Virus record (IMG/VR): IMGVR_UViG_3300043409_001754
Span: 1 to 51,823 of that record
DNA from: a virus
Strand: one strand, 5' to 3'
Length of the DNA: 51,823 bases
A program made the translations under genes and the position numbers. Positions 41,097 through 49,914 of the stretch are shown here, one piece after another. The number at the start of each line of letters is the position of its first letter. Within the stretch, counting starts at the first letter, position 1. The notes under the pieces are model-generated. The model was not told the origin of the DNA, did not search any database, and saw only the letters and a program-made list of their open reading frames with translations.

Positions 41097-41452
41097 AACT
41101 AAATTTTGAAGACTCTTGTAAAGAGTTTGAAGAGTTATGGAATGAGATTTATTCAACAAAAGAAGTAATCGTTTTCGATGCCAGCCTATATCCATCATAT
41201 TTAGTAATTGAACTAATACAGATTAAAATTTCAGACAGGAGAAAAGGTTTTGGAACTTTGGTAATGAATAAAATTATTGAATTTGCTAAAAAACACAACA
41301 AGGATATTTTATTGTTTGCAGATGAAAGTTTTGGCACTCCCAAAGAATACCTTTTGAACTTTTATGAAAAATTTGGATTTACAGAAAATGATTGTTCTGT
41401 TTATAGTGGAGCATGGCAAGATTATTTAATTTATAAAACATTGAAAGAATAA
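41078..41452 (+). CDS. GNAT-like acetyltransferase, paralogue 2
   Basis: A 124-aa protein with motif A IKISDRRKGFGTLVMNKIIEFA and the late motif YLLNFYEKFGF. It is shorter than typical GNATs but keeps the acetyl-CoA pyrophosphate-binding R/Q-x-x-G-x-G/A pattern as RRKGFG. The relative at 23270 shares both motifs. It sits one gene before the ParB-like/methyltransferase/dioxygenase group, so a role in nucleotide or base modification is possible but unproven. Confidence 0.65.
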   Translation: MQQKSIKLNFEDSCKEFEELWNEIYSTKEVIVFDASLYPSYLVIELIQIKISDRRKGFGTLVMNKIIEFAKKHNKDILLFADESFGTPKEYLLNFYEKFGFTENDCSVYSGAWQDYLIYKTLKE

Positions 41453-41550
41453 GGGACTTTATACCAAACCAGCCAACAATTGAGCAGAAAATTCATTTTC
41501 CAATTCATGCTTTTTTAATAGAGAAAATTTTAAATAAGCAGATAAATTAT

Positions 41551-41559
41551 TAACTTTAC
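41551..41559 (+). promoter_or_regulatory. -7-like box TAACTTTAC in the 130-base gap before the ParB-like gene
   Basis: The gap 41453-41582 has no ORF. TAACTTTAC resembles the TAnnTTTAC boxes at 21579, 25592, 30251 and 49038. No clear -33 element was found. It would drive the modification and packaging genes. Confidence 0.4.
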
Positions 41560-41582
41560 ATAAACAAAAAATTAAAAGAAAA

Positions 41583-42203
41583 ATGAGTAAAAAGATAAAA
41601 GATTTCGTAAAATTCGATGATAAAAATTTTAATATTGGCACTGAATTAGGAGAGGAATTGATTAACAAGTCTATTTCTAAATTTGGCTACCGAGAAGCAA
41701 GTGTTTTAGATAAGCATGGTAACATCATAGGAGGTAATAAACGTACTCAGTCAGCATTAGATAATGGAATTACTGATATTGAAATTATCAAGGCAGAGAA
41801 AGGCAAGGTTTATGCTTTACAGTTTGATGATATTGATTTAGATTCACCAGAGGGCAGGGAGTTGGCACTTGCTTTGAATGCAACAGCCAAGGAGAATATC
41901 AACTTTGATGAATCAATGATATTTGAAACGATTGGTGATGATATTGCAATCGAATGGGGTTTTGAGGTTGAAATTGATTTACAGGGTGAAAGGAATAAGG
42001 ACGATTCAAACTTTAATAAGTCCGCAAATTCATACCTCAATAATTCAATTCGGCAAATAGTGCTTTATTATGACATCGAAACTCATACATCTGTACTTGA
42101 ATCGTTACAAAAAATAGCAACAGATTTTGATATTGAAAGTGATAATTCCGAAACTATCCAAAAATTAATAGAATTTTATGAAAGCAAAAATAATCAAGGT
42201 TAA
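41583..42203 (+). CDS. ParB-like nuclease-fold protein
   Basis: A 206-aa protein. The ParB/Srx-like core is visible: LINKSISKFGYREASVLDKHGNIIGGNKRTQSALDNG, where SI..(F)G and GN(K)R are the usual signature, then DIDLDSPEGRELALALNAT. Such phage ParB-like proteins commonly precede DNA methylases and terminases and are proposed to recognise or nick DNA or to guide modification. It overlaps the methyltransferase gene by 26 bases. Confidence 0.7.
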   Translation: MSKKIKDFVKFDDKNFNIGTELGEELINKSISKFGYREASVLDKHGNIIGGNKRTQSALDNGITDIEIIKAEKGKVYALQFDDIDLDSPEGRELALALNATAKENINFDESMIFETIGDDIAIEWGFEVEIDLQGERNKDDSNFNKSANSYLNNSIRQIVLYYDIETHTSVLESLQKIATDFDIESDNSETIQKLIEFYESKNNQG

Positions 42204-42861
42204 TGGATTAAAGTTCTATGTAAGGCAAGGCACTTCTGATGAAAAAACGGTTATTGAGGTTGTAAAAAATAATACCTACGAAAAAAGAGGTATAACCATT
42301 GAAAAAGGCGAAAATTGGGTTGATTTAGGTGGAAATATCGGAGCGTTCACAATACTTGCAATATCCAAAGGTGCTACTGTTACAACCTATGAACCAGACC
42401 CACAATCTTATCAAATGATTCTTAAAAATCTTGCTTTGAATAATTTAACATCAACTGTCATTAACAAGGCAGTTGTTTGTCATAATAAAGGGTTCGATTA
42501 TCTTAGCATATCAAAAACAAATCAGTTTTGGAGAAATTCTTTAATGAAAGATATGGGAGGAGGAACTGTAAAAATTGAAACTGTTAATTTCAAAGATTGC
42601 ATCAAGTCAGGGGATTGTATTAAAATGGATATTGAATGTTCTGAAATGCCAATTATCGAAAACTGGAATATTGAAGGCGTAAAAAAAATGGTTTATGAAT
42701 GGATTTTCGACATTGATGATAGCATATTAAGGTATAAAGATGCAATAGAAAAGATGCAACTTTATTTTAAAATAGTTGTTTTTGATAAATATTTATTCAA
42801 GCATGAAAGATGGTTGAAAACATGGTTTCCAGCGTGTAAAAATGTTATTTGCCAAAACTAA
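42178..42861 (+). CDS. FkbM-family SAM methyltransferase
   Basis: A 227-aa protein. Motif I WVDLGGNIGAFTI (around D49-G55) binds SAM; YEPDP (Y71-P75) is the ribose acidic motif; CIKMDIECSE (D151, E153, E156) is the FkbM version of motif IV. FkbM enzymes usually methylate hydroxyl groups. There is no PCQ/ENV pair of cytosine-C5 enzymes and no (D/N)PPY of amino-methylases. It lies between a ParB-like gene and a TET/JBP-like gene, so O-methylation of an oxidised base is conceivable. Confidence 0.75.
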   Translation: MKAKIIKVNGLKFYVRQGTSDEKTVIEVVKNNTYEKRGITIEKGENWVDLGGNIGAFTILAISKGATVTTYEPDPQSYQMILKNLALNNLTSTVINKAVVCHNKGFDYLSISKTNQFWRNSLMKDMGGGTVKIETVNFKDCIKSGDCIKMDIECSEMPIIENWNIEGVKKMVYEWIFDIDDSILRYKDAIEKMQLYFKIVVFDKYLFKHERWLKTWFPACKNVICQN

Positions 42862-42864
42862 ATT

Positions 42865-43713
42865 ATGAAAACAATAGAAATAACCAGAAAACCAATAGAA
42901 TTAGATAAATTCAAGAAAAGGACTGCATTAGAACAAGATTGTAGCATTTTTATTGATTATGATTGCTTGGTTACTGAAAACGGAATCCCTAAAATACTTT
43001 ATAAGAAACTTCAAAATGGTGATACCCAAACATTGAGGCAATCCGTGAAGAATATAAAGTATCAGCAAAATACGAGAACAACAGGACTTAAAACCCCAAG
43101 CAGAATATTTGGATTTTCACCAAGAAATGTTATCCGAAATGACTTTTGTAGCTCAACTTCTCTCTCACATGAATCACCAATAGAAAACAAAATAGTTTGT
43201 AATTTTGGTAATATCATATCCAAACTGTACGAACAGTATTTTCCAATGGTTTACAATAAGCACATTGAGGAGGTTAATAAAAAAGTTCTTGATGAGTGGA
43301 AAATAGAAGATACTCCATTTACTTCTGGAATCATTAATAAAAACAATCCTTTAAAATATCACTTTGACGGAGGTAACATAAAAGGAGTTCTTTCAAACAT
43401 GGTAGTATTCAAGCACAAAACAAGTGGAGGATATTTAGCTTGCCCAGAATTCGATGTTTTGTTTAAAGTTGAAGATAATACTTGCATTTTATTTGACGGT
43501 CAAGATATATTACACGGAGTAACACCAATACAAAGTTTATCGAAAGAATCTTATAGATATTCCGTTGTTTATTACACTTTGCAACAAATGTGGAATTGCT
43601 TGCCGTATAATGATGAAGTTAAAAGGGCGAGAAGCAACCATTTAAAGCGTGAAATGAACCGTTCTAATGGTAACGTATCAGAAAATGAATTACAATTCGA
43701 CAAAGTTGTTTAA
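42865..43713 (+). CDS. TET/JBP-like 2-oxoglutarate/Fe(II) dioxygenase (putative base hydroxylase)
   Basis: A 282-aa protein. The metal triad is visible as H166-x-D168 (in LKYHFDGGN) and H217 (in DILHGVTPI), with R231 (in YRYSVVYY) placed to bind 2-oxoglutarate. FTSGIINKN, SGGYLACPEFDV and ILFDGQDILHG are typical of the phage TET/JBP branch, which hydroxylates 5-methylcytosine or thymine in DNA. The gene follows the methyltransferase by 3 bases and precedes the terminase. A different 2OG oxygenase substrate cannot be excluded. Confidence 0.65.
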   Translation: MKTIEITRKPIELDKFKKRTALEQDCSIFIDYDCLVTENGIPKILYKKLQNGDTQTLRQSVKNIKYQQNTRTTGLKTPSRIFGFSPRNVIRNDFCSSTSLSHESPIENKIVCNFGNIISKLYEQYFPMVYNKHIEEVNKKVLDEWKIEDTPFTSGIINKNNPLKYHFDGGNIKGVLSNMVVFKHKTSGGYLACPEFDVLFKVEDNTCILFDGQDILHGVTPIQSLSKESYRYSVVYYTLQQMWNCLPYNDEVKRARSNHLKREMNRSNGNVSENELQFDKVV

Positions 43714-43734
43714 AACGACCAAAAAACGACCATA

Positions 43735-44133
43735 ATGGCGAGAAATGATTTAACAGGCAAAGGAGTTGAGTTTGGCAAAGGACAGCCAACAAACTTAGGA
43801 GGAAGACCTAAGAAAAATTCTGTATTAATTGAGTTGGAATCAATAGCAGAATCAGAGGGTAAAATGATTTTACAACCATCAAACTTTAAGTTACTCCCAG
43901 ATGGCACTTGTCAGATTCAGTTACCTACATATAACATGGTTGCAATGAAGTTGTTGCAACTTGTAATGAAAGGCGATGTTCGAGCAATGGATATGTTTTT
44001 TAAGCTAACAGGAGAGTATAAAGCCGTAAAGCACGATGTTGAAATTAATGATAATCCATTTAGAGGTAAAGATTTAGATAAGTTATCTGAAAAAGACAAA
44101 CAAATTTTATTAAGTTTAGGTGAAAAATTATAA
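43735..44133 (+). CDS. terminase small subunit (probable)
   Basis: A 132-aa protein. The N-terminus FGKGQPTNLGGRPKKNS matches the DUF5681-like start of many small terminases and their relatives; helical segments follow. It is placed 8 bases before the large terminase. It would recognise packaging sites and regulate the motor. Confidence 0.65.
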   Translation: MARNDLTGKGVEFGKGQPTNLGGRPKKNSVLIELESIAESEGKMILQPSNFKLLPDGTCQIQLPTYNMVAMKLLQLVMKGDVRAMDMFFKLTGEYKAVKHDVEINDNPFRGKDLDKLSEKDKQILLSLGEKL

Positions 44134-44141
44134 GACAAAAG

Positions 44142-45569
44142 ATGGATAGTATTTCTCCTTTTTCAGTTCCTTATTCAGATAAAGAAAAAGGTTTTGATTA
44201 TATAGACAATAAGTATATTACCAAAAATAGGTTCAAATCACAGGGTTTGCACCTATTTTTGTTTCCTGATAAGTTCTACAAACACTTAGAAACTGAAAAA
44301 AGATACTCACTTTGGGTAGGGGGTAACGGTTCAGCTAAATCAACCTCAAAAGCACGTTACTTTATAGCTAAGTGTTTGAAAGATAGTCATTTTCGTTTAC
44401 TTTTCGTAAGACATAACCACGTAGATATTAGAAGTTCAGTATTTTTAATGTTCAAAGGAATAATTGAAAAAGAAGGTTTAGGCGATTATTTTACAATCCT
44501 TGAAAGTACAATGATAATTGTTTGTAAGACGACAGGAAACATGATGATTAGTACGGGGCTTGATAATACAGGTAAATTGAGCGGTATAGATGATATTACA
44601 GATATTTGGTTTGAAGAGCCAATAACACGCAGTAACGGGAAGATTGAAATGATTACACACGAGCAATTTGAGGACTTGGATAGTCGTCTTCGTATGCCAA
44701 ATGTAAAGCTAACTATGCACTTAACACTAAACCCGATTAGCAAAGATTTTTTCATTTACAAAAATTTGATTAATCCTAAGAATGAGGAGGAAAGAAAGTA
44801 TAAATTAGAAGATTGGGATATTTGCAATAGCAATTATCTTGACAACCCATTTTTACCAGATGATTATATTAAATTAGTTGAGGGTTTTAAGGGACACAGA
44901 AGACAGTATGGTACAATAGGTGAATGGGTAGATGAACAAACAGGTAACGAATGGGTACATTCTTTTGATGCAGATAAGCACGTAAAACCAGTAGCGTACA
45001 TTACAGACCTACCAGTACACAAGTCTTTTGATTTTAATATGTTACCCTATCAAACTTGCTTAGATTTACAGATTTACAGGAAAAAGAACGATGTTTTACA
45101 AATTAGAGTTTTTAAAGAGTATTGTTTAAAACCTCCGCTCAACACGCCAGAAAACGCTTGTAATTTCTTTATACAAGATTATATTGAGCCTTATGGTTAC
45201 AATAATATTTTAATTTATGGTGATGCAAGTGGAAAGTTTGGATATAATAATTACCACAATCTTTTTACAATCTTAAAACCATACTTACCAGAGGGTTACG
45301 ACCAAGTATTTATTGCAAATCCTCCGCTTAGAATGGCAAGAGATTTAATAAATGAGATACTGGACGGTGAGCATCAGTTAGAAATGATTATTGACCCATG
45401 TTGTGAAAACTTAATTAAGGATTTACAAACCTTACAAACAACAGCAGACGGATTCGATAATGAAAAAAAGAAAGGAATAGAAGCAAAAGGGCATTGTTAT
45501 TCTGCTTTGGTTTATGTAGTTTGCAAAATATTTGAACATTTAATGAAGCACAAGCAAAGAGATTACTAA
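44142..45569 (+). CDS. terL: terminase large subunit
   Basis: A 475-aa packaging motor. ATPase: a terminase-type Walker A WVGGNGSAKST (around residue 60) and Walker B DIWFEEP, then the coupling segment MHLTLNPIS. Nuclease: DFNMLPYQT and IYGDASG carry the first two acidic sites. The place of the last acidic residue reads KGHCYSALVY, with Ser where an Asp is common, so the third metal ligand is uncertain. It has the normal position between small terminase and portal. Confidence 0.9.
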   Translation: MDSISPFSVPYSDKEKGFDYIDNKYITKNRFKSQGLHLFLFPDKFYKHLETEKRYSLWVGGNGSAKSTSKARYFIAKCLKDSHFRLLFVRHNHVDIRSSVFLMFKGIIEKEGLGDYFTILESTMIIVCKTTGNMMISTGLDNTGKLSGIDDITDIWFEEPITRSNGKIEMITHEQFEDLDSRLRMPNVKLTMHLTLNPISKDFFIYKNLINPKNEEERKYKLEDWDICNSNYLDNPFLPDDYIKLVEGFKGHRRQYGTIGEWVDEQTGNEWVHSFDADKHVKPVAYITDLPVHKSFDFNMLPYQTCLDLQIYRKKNDVLQIRVFKEYCLKPPLNTPENACNFFIQDYIEPYGYNNILIYGDASGKFGYNNYHNLFTILKPYLPEGYDQVFIANPPLRMARDLINEILDGEHQLEMIIDPCCENLIKDLQTLQTTADGFDNEKKKGIEAKGHCYSALVYVVCKIFEHLMKHKQRDY

Positions 45570-45644
45570 TCACAAAATAATACAACGTTTTAAAGTATAA
45601 ACATTGTGATTTTCGTTACATCACATTAGAATAATACAAAAATC

Positions 45645-47474
45645 ATGGACTTAAAAGAAGCAAAATTGAGGTCAGAAAGTAATATTTCTTTGTCTTTTCG
45701 ACACAAGGATTACAAAAAGACCCTTGAAATCAAAAAGTTAAATTTACAGGTAACGACAGGTGAAGATATGCAAACACTTATACCCATGTTTGAACTCCGT
45801 GAAGATAAAAAACTTTGGGAACAAAGAGTTAGCTTATTTGTTGAACCTGTTACTCAAATAACTTCACCAATAAACGATAAGTTTTATGGAGTTAAAAGAA
45901 TCAGAGCGAATCGTAGCATTATCACGAGCGATATAAACAAACAAGAGCTTTTGCAAAACGCTGAAAAGTATTTTTACGGCAGAATGGATTTAGATTTTTT
46001 TATGGACAATCATTTAGACCAGTTATCCATGATTGACCCCAACGCTTTTTATGTAGTTTCGTTTGACCCATTCGTTACAGGACAAAAGCCCAATATTTAC
46101 CCATTGATTTTTGGTTGTGAACAGGTACACGATTTTCTTTACAAACCAAATGGAGATTTAGACTTTTTGTTTTTATCGGTTGATGTTCAGATTAGAACTG
46201 AAAACTTTAAAACAAAAAAAGTTACTGACTACTATTGTTTATCGGAGGGGAACACAATTGTTTACAGACAAATTGACGGTGATAGGAATTTAGCCAAAAA
46301 TGAAAATCAATACGAGTTTGTTTCTGCAAATGGAAAAAAGTTTTTAGTTACAACTTTAAAAAGTGGAAGCGAGAAAGTAACCAAAAATGAAACACCAGCT
46401 AAACGCTTAGGCTATATAAATCACAAAAACAATAACAAGATTTTAGATACACCTATGCGACCAATGTTGTCAATTCTAAGAGACATTATTAGGGATAAAT
46501 CAGAGCTTGATTTGGCAAAACGATGTCATTCTTTTCCGCAAAAGATTATGTACGATGATAGTTGTGTTGGAGAGGTTCATTTATCCCCAAATAGAACTTG
46601 TGTAAATGGATATATTCAAGGAACAAAAGAAGTTTGTTCAACTTGCGGAGGTGATGGTTTTAAAGTTCACCGTTCCTCTCAGGAGGTTGTTAAACTTAAA
46701 AAGCCTAAAACAAAAGAAGAGTTTTTTCCCTTGGATGAACTGATAAAATACTTGGTTGTTGATTTAGATTCTGTAAAGTTCTTAGATGAACAAATCAAGT
46801 CTAATATTTCACTTTGTGAAAGGGCTATCTTTTCCTCCTCTACTACAAACCAGTCAGGATTAAGTAATAATACTGAACTTAAAACAGCAACCCAAGCAAT
46901 TATAAGTACGGATGAATATAACTACGTTTTAGATGGTTGGGCAAAGAATAGAGCAGAATGGTTTATGTTTACTCTTCGCATTATTGGGCAGATATTTGAT
47001 ACAGGGGTTGAGGTTTCATATTCGTACAATGGAAAGTATGTAATGGAATCGGAAGAGAACATTGTAAGCAAATTGAAACTTTTGGTTGAAGCAGGTGTTT
47101 CAGAACAAATCATTGACGAGCAAGAAAATAGATTGGCAAAAGTTATTTTTGATAACGATGAAAACGCTTTGTTAAGGTATAATTCAAAAAGAACATTTTT
47201 GCCATTTCGTGGAAGAGGAAAAGATGAAGTACAGATTCTTTTAGATAGTACAAATGTTTCTAAATATTCAAAAGTTTTATATTCTAATTTTGTTGAAATA
47301 TTTGAAGGTATTGAAATGGATTTAGGCATTGAGTTTTATCGTAAAGACAAAGTGTTTCAAAAAACAGAAATTGAAAAAAGGGTTAATGAATTAATTAAAA
47401 TTATTGAATCTGAAACCCCAAATGAGATAATGGGATTACCAAGAAACATACAGGATAACCAAAATGTAGAATAA
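45645..47474 (+). CDS. portal protein
   Basis: A 609-aa protein directly downstream of TerL, of usual size for Bacteroidota-phage portals. A small zinc-ribbon-like insertion lies around residues 318-337 (CVNGY...CSTCGGDGF), a feature of this portal group. Long helices follow (SNNTELKTATQAIISTDEYN, then VEAGVSEQIIDEQENRL) that fit the portal stem and wing. It forms the dodecameric channel for DNA. It is followed 1 base later by the minor head gene. Confidence 0.8.
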   Translation: MDLKEAKLRSESNISLSFRHKDYKKTLEIKKLNLQVTTGEDMQTLIPMFELREDKKLWEQRVSLFVEPVTQITSPINDKFYGVKRIRANRSIITSDINKQELLQNAEKYFYGRMDLDFFMDNHLDQLSMIDPNAFYVVSFDPFVTGQKPNIYPLIFGCEQVHDFLYKPNGDLDFLFLSVDVQIRTENFKTKKVTDYYCLSEGNTIVYRQIDGDRNLAKNENQYEFVSANGKKFLVTTLKSGSEKVTKNETPAKRLGYINHKNNNKILDTPMRPMLSILRDIIRDKSELDLAKRCHSFPQKIMYDDSCVGEVHLSPNRTCVNGYIQGTKEVCSTCGGDGFKVHRSSQEVVKLKKPKTKEEFFPLDELIKYLVVDLDSVKFLDEQIKSNISLCERAIFSSSTTNQSGLSNNTELKTATQAIISTDEYNYVLDGWAKNRAEWFMFTLRIIGQIFDTGVEVSYSYNGKYVMESEENIVSKLKLLVEAGVSEQIIDEQENRLAKVIFDNDENALLRYNSKRTFLPFRGRGKDEVQILLDSTNVSKYSKVLYSNFVEIFEGIEMDLGIEFYRKDKVFQKTEIEKRVNELIKIIESETPNEIMGLPRNIQDNQNVE

Positions 47475-47475
47475 T

Positions 47476-48354
47476 ATGCCATATTCAAGACAGCAAATAA
47501 AAGACAGAATAGACAGAATTTTGTCTAAGCAATCAAAACTTGAAGGTTTAGTATTAAACTTACAAGATGATTTTTTCAATGAGGTTCTTTCAAATTATGA
47601 TTTTATTATTAAGAGTGGAAAGAATTATTCTCAATTCTTTTTGCAGTTTACAAAGGATTACCATGTACCTGTTTTAAAAAAACTAATTGATGATTTAAGG
47701 TACATTATTGAAGATACAGGAGACTACTATCTAAATGAATTAGATTTGCCAAGTTTAAAAGAAAAAATAAAATCTATTGAGGAAAGCCTTTTGCTTGACA
47801 TAGGAGCAACGAAAGCGGGTTCAATAATACCAGATACCTATTTTGCAGACATCGTACAGGACACTTCAATAAAAAGAACTTTTAGGCTTGGTTTATTAAA
47901 GTTCAATTCTAAGTCTAAACTAACAAAAGAACAAAAGCAACTTTTGGAGTATTATATTAAGGGCGATTCTAAAACGATGGGATTGTTTGAATCTTTTTAC
48001 TCAAAGCCAGATAAGAATGGAGGGAATATATTTGACAATTATCAAAGGGCTGACCGTTTAGCTCAGGATAAGTTTTCAAAGGAATTGGGAATACAAGCAT
48101 GGATGTATGTAGGTGGCACAATTGATAGTTCAAGAAATTTCTGTATTGAAAGAAATGGAAAAATATTTCTTAAAAGTGAGATTGATTCATGGAAAAATAT
48201 TAATTTTGAGGGAAAGCCTAAACGGGGCTACGAGCCTTTTACTGATTTAGGTGGTTATCGTTGCAGACACACATTATCTGGACTTTCAAATGCAACAGCG
48301 TTAAGGCTTGATAACACATTGAAACTAAACAAAGGTGTTCTAAGTAGAGTTTAA
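47476..48354 (+). CDS. minor head protein, MuF / SPP1 gp7-like
   Basis: A 292-aa protein with long N-terminal helices and a C-terminal MuF-type domain: WMYVGGTIDSSRNFCIE, GKIFLKSEIDSW, then DLGGYRCRHTLS. This is the R..C...G....GG(Y)xCRH signature of phage head-morphogenesis proteins. It lies directly after the portal. It is thought to assist portal and procapsid assembly and may be ejected. Tandem stem-loops follow. Confidence 0.75.
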   Translation: MPYSRQQIKDRIDRILSKQSKLEGLVLNLQDDFFNEVLSNYDFIIKSGKNYSQFFLQFTKDYHVPVLKKLIDDLRYIIEDTGDYYLNELDLPSLKEKIKSIEESLLLDIGATKAGSIIPDTYFADIVQDTSIKRTFRLGLLKFNSKSKLTKEQKQLLEYYIKGDSKTMGLFESFYSKPDKNGGNIFDNYQRADRLAQDKFSKELGIQAWMYVGGTIDSSRNFCIERNGKIFLKSEIDSWKNINFEGKPKRGYEPFTDLGGYRCRHTLSGLSNATALRLDNTLKLNKGVLSRV

Positions 48355-48362
48355 TAAATAGC

Positions 48363-48424
48363 GACACTTGGCGGTGTCTTTAAGGTTAGTTGCAAGACAA
48401 AAGAGTTTTGAACTAACCTTTTAC
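48363..48424 (+). terminator. tandem stem-loops after the minor head gene
   Basis: A small stem GACAC/GTGTC (48363-48378) precedes a larger one in which AAGGTTAGTT (48382-48391) pairs with AACTAACCTT (48411-48420), followed by TTACCTTT. Together they probably act as a partial terminator. Confidence 0.6.
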
Positions 48425-48443
48425 CTTTAAAATTCATAAATCA

Positions 48444-48599
48444 ATGATTAAATTTCTTACTAATTTTTTCCTTACTTTGTTTTCAACAAAATGTGCCAAT
48501 TGCCAAAATGGTAGAATATTTTACCTACACGATGAAAATTGCAATAGAATTTATGCTTGTGATTCTTGCAAAATAACATTATCAACAAATATTACATGA
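48444..48599 (+). CDS. zinc-ribbon micro-protein (51 aa)
   Basis: ATG 48444 to TGA 48597-48599. A hydrophobic N-terminus (KFLTNFFLTLF) precedes two CxxC knuckles (CANC and CDSC) separated by 19 residues, a small zinc ribbon. It is coupled to the next gene through ATGA. Function unknown. Confidence 0.6.
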   Translation: MIKFLTNFFLTLFSTKCANCQNGRIFYLHDENCNRIYACDSCKITLSTNIT

Positions 48600-48715
48600 A
48601 TAAAATTCTATCAAAAGTTTTAGAGATTTATATTTTCCTATGTGCTTTTTTAGTTTCAGTTATTTTACTTTCAATAGGAATATTTGGAGGTAGTATATCC
48701 ATAAAATTCAAATGA
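48596..48715 (+). CDS. single-pass membrane micro-protein (39 aa)
   Basis: ATG 48596 to TGA 48713-48715. A central membrane helix (IYIFLCAFLVSVILLSIGIF) lies between short basic ends. It is in ATGA overlap with both neighbours, which argues that all three small genes are translated together. Confidence 0.55.
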   Translation: MNKILSKVLEIYIFLCAFLVSVILLSIGIFGGSISIKFK

Positions 48716-48909
48716 CAAAATCAAAAGTTTGTTCAAACTGCATACACGCAAATTATAGTGGCTCAATTTACGGTTACGCTGAATCAAAAAATACAACCCC
48801 ACAAAGTTTGAATATAATATTTTGTTACGAAGACAAGGTAAGAGATTTTAAAAAGAAAGGACACTTTTGTAGTAAATTTGAAGACAGAGGCAGTAAATTA
48901 TTGAATTAG
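48712..48909 (+). CDS. small Cys-rich protein (65 aa)
   Basis: Cys residues as VCSNCIHANYSG, IIFCYEDK and GHFCSKFED form a four-Cys set typical of a small zinc or Fe-S site, a pattern known from tiny phage proteins of unknown role. It is the last of three coupled micro-genes. The stretch 48910-48987 holds no recognisable gene. Confidence 0.6.
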   Translation: MTKSKVCSNCIHANYSGSIYGYAESKNTTPQSLNIIFCYEDKVRDFKKKGHFCSKFEDRGSKLLN

Positions 48910-48987
48910 TTGTTATTGCAAATTATTATTATTTATTTTGCAAAGCCACTCCAATGCCAATGCGGATGAAGCGCCTCTTTTTGTTGT

Positions 48988-49022
48988 AGTGTGTTAGATT
49001 AAATTCTAACACACTTTTTTTT
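48988..49022 (+). terminator. strong intrinsic terminator
   Basis: AGTGTGTTAGA (48988-48998) pairs with TCTAACACACT (49005-49015) around TTAAAT and is followed by a long T-run. It closes the packaging/portal transcript. Confidence 0.9.
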
Positions 49023-49037
49023 TAAATTAAAATATTT

Positions 49038-49046
49038 TATCTTTAC
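49038..49046 (+). promoter_or_regulatory. -7-like box TATCTTTAC before the head-gene operon
   Basis: It lies 15 bases after the terminator T-run and 58 bases before the ATG at 49104. It fits the TAnnTTTAC pattern found in front of several other transcription units in this window. Confidence 0.45.
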
Positions 49047-49103
49047 AATTCAAAGTAATAATTAAAATTTTAAAATCATTTTTTAACTAAACAACGAAAG
49101 AGA

Positions 49104-49913
49104 ATGAACAAATTGAGAAAAGAGGTAAAATCAATTGCCTACAAGTTCACAAAAGAAGAATTGGCAGAACTTTCAGAACGAAATGCAAAACTTAACGTTC
49201 AAATTGAAGAGAAAAAGGGTGAGGCTAAATCGGTAGCTACACAGTTCCAAAGTGAAGTAAAATCATTAGAATCACAAAGGGTAAACCTTTCTAATAAAAT
49301 TATTTCAAAAACAGAAATGAGAGAGGTTTTCTGTTACATCAGAAAGAATTTTGAAACTTCACAAATTGAATTTATTTCCGTTGAAGGTGAGCTTGTTTCA
49401 GTAGAACCATTTAAGCCATCTGATTATTCCAAACAATTAGAATTGAAAGAAGAAGTTGCAACTGAGAAATTGAAAAAAGTTAAATATTTTGGAATGAAAC
49501 ATTTATTTGACCAATTCCAAGAGGTTACTACTGATTCAATGTCAAGCAATGAGTCAGAAGTAATGCAAGCCCTCAATGATTCAAGAATAAAATTTGTATC
49601 AAGAACATTAAAGTTCTTATTTGAAGACTCTAAGCTAATCAATGCAGATGATGAAGTTGAATTTGATGTGATGTATGATATTGTAGATGGTTGGTATAAT
49701 GAATTTGCTGATAGATATTATATTGAGCCTACACAAGAGGAGTTTCCTATTCCAGAAGAAAAAGAGGAAATCAAAGATGTTGAGCAAGATATTGATACAA
49801 ATGTAAACTATGACTTACCAAGCGACCAAGAGGAAAAACCCAATGCTAAATCCAAAAAAGGAAAGAAAAAGGATGATTCTAATGAAAGTCAAGAGTGGTT
49901 TGAAGAACAATGA
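49104..49913 (+). CDS. coiled-coil protein of the head region (269 aa), unknown
   Basis: The N-terminal 70 residues form a coiled coil (ELAELSERNAKLNVQIEEKK). The C-terminal 70 residues are very acidic and then Lys-rich, likely disordered. It has its own promoter and a bidirectional terminator, so it is a monocistronic unit between portal and scaffold genes. It could be an accessory head-assembly or internal protein. No family is recognised. Confidence 0.5.
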   Translation: MNKLRKEVKSIAYKFTKEELAELSERNAKLNVQIEEKKGEAKSVATQFQSEVKSLESQRVNLSNKIISKTEMREVFCYIRKNFETSQIEFISVEGELVSVEPFKPSDYSKQLELKEEVATEKLKKVKYFGMKHLFDQFQEVTTDSMSSNESEVMQALNDSRIKFVSRTLKFLFEDSKLINADDEVEFDVMYDIVDGWYNEFADRYYIEPTQEEFPIPEEKEEIKDVEQDIDTNVNYDLPSDQEEKPNAKSKKGKKKDDSNESQEWFEEQ

Positions 49914-49914
49914 T

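Noticed and set aside
46922-47329. 135-aa open frame on the minus strand
   Set aside because: It lies fully inside the portal gene on the opposite strand, has no recognisable domain or leader, and is a by-product of codon bias.
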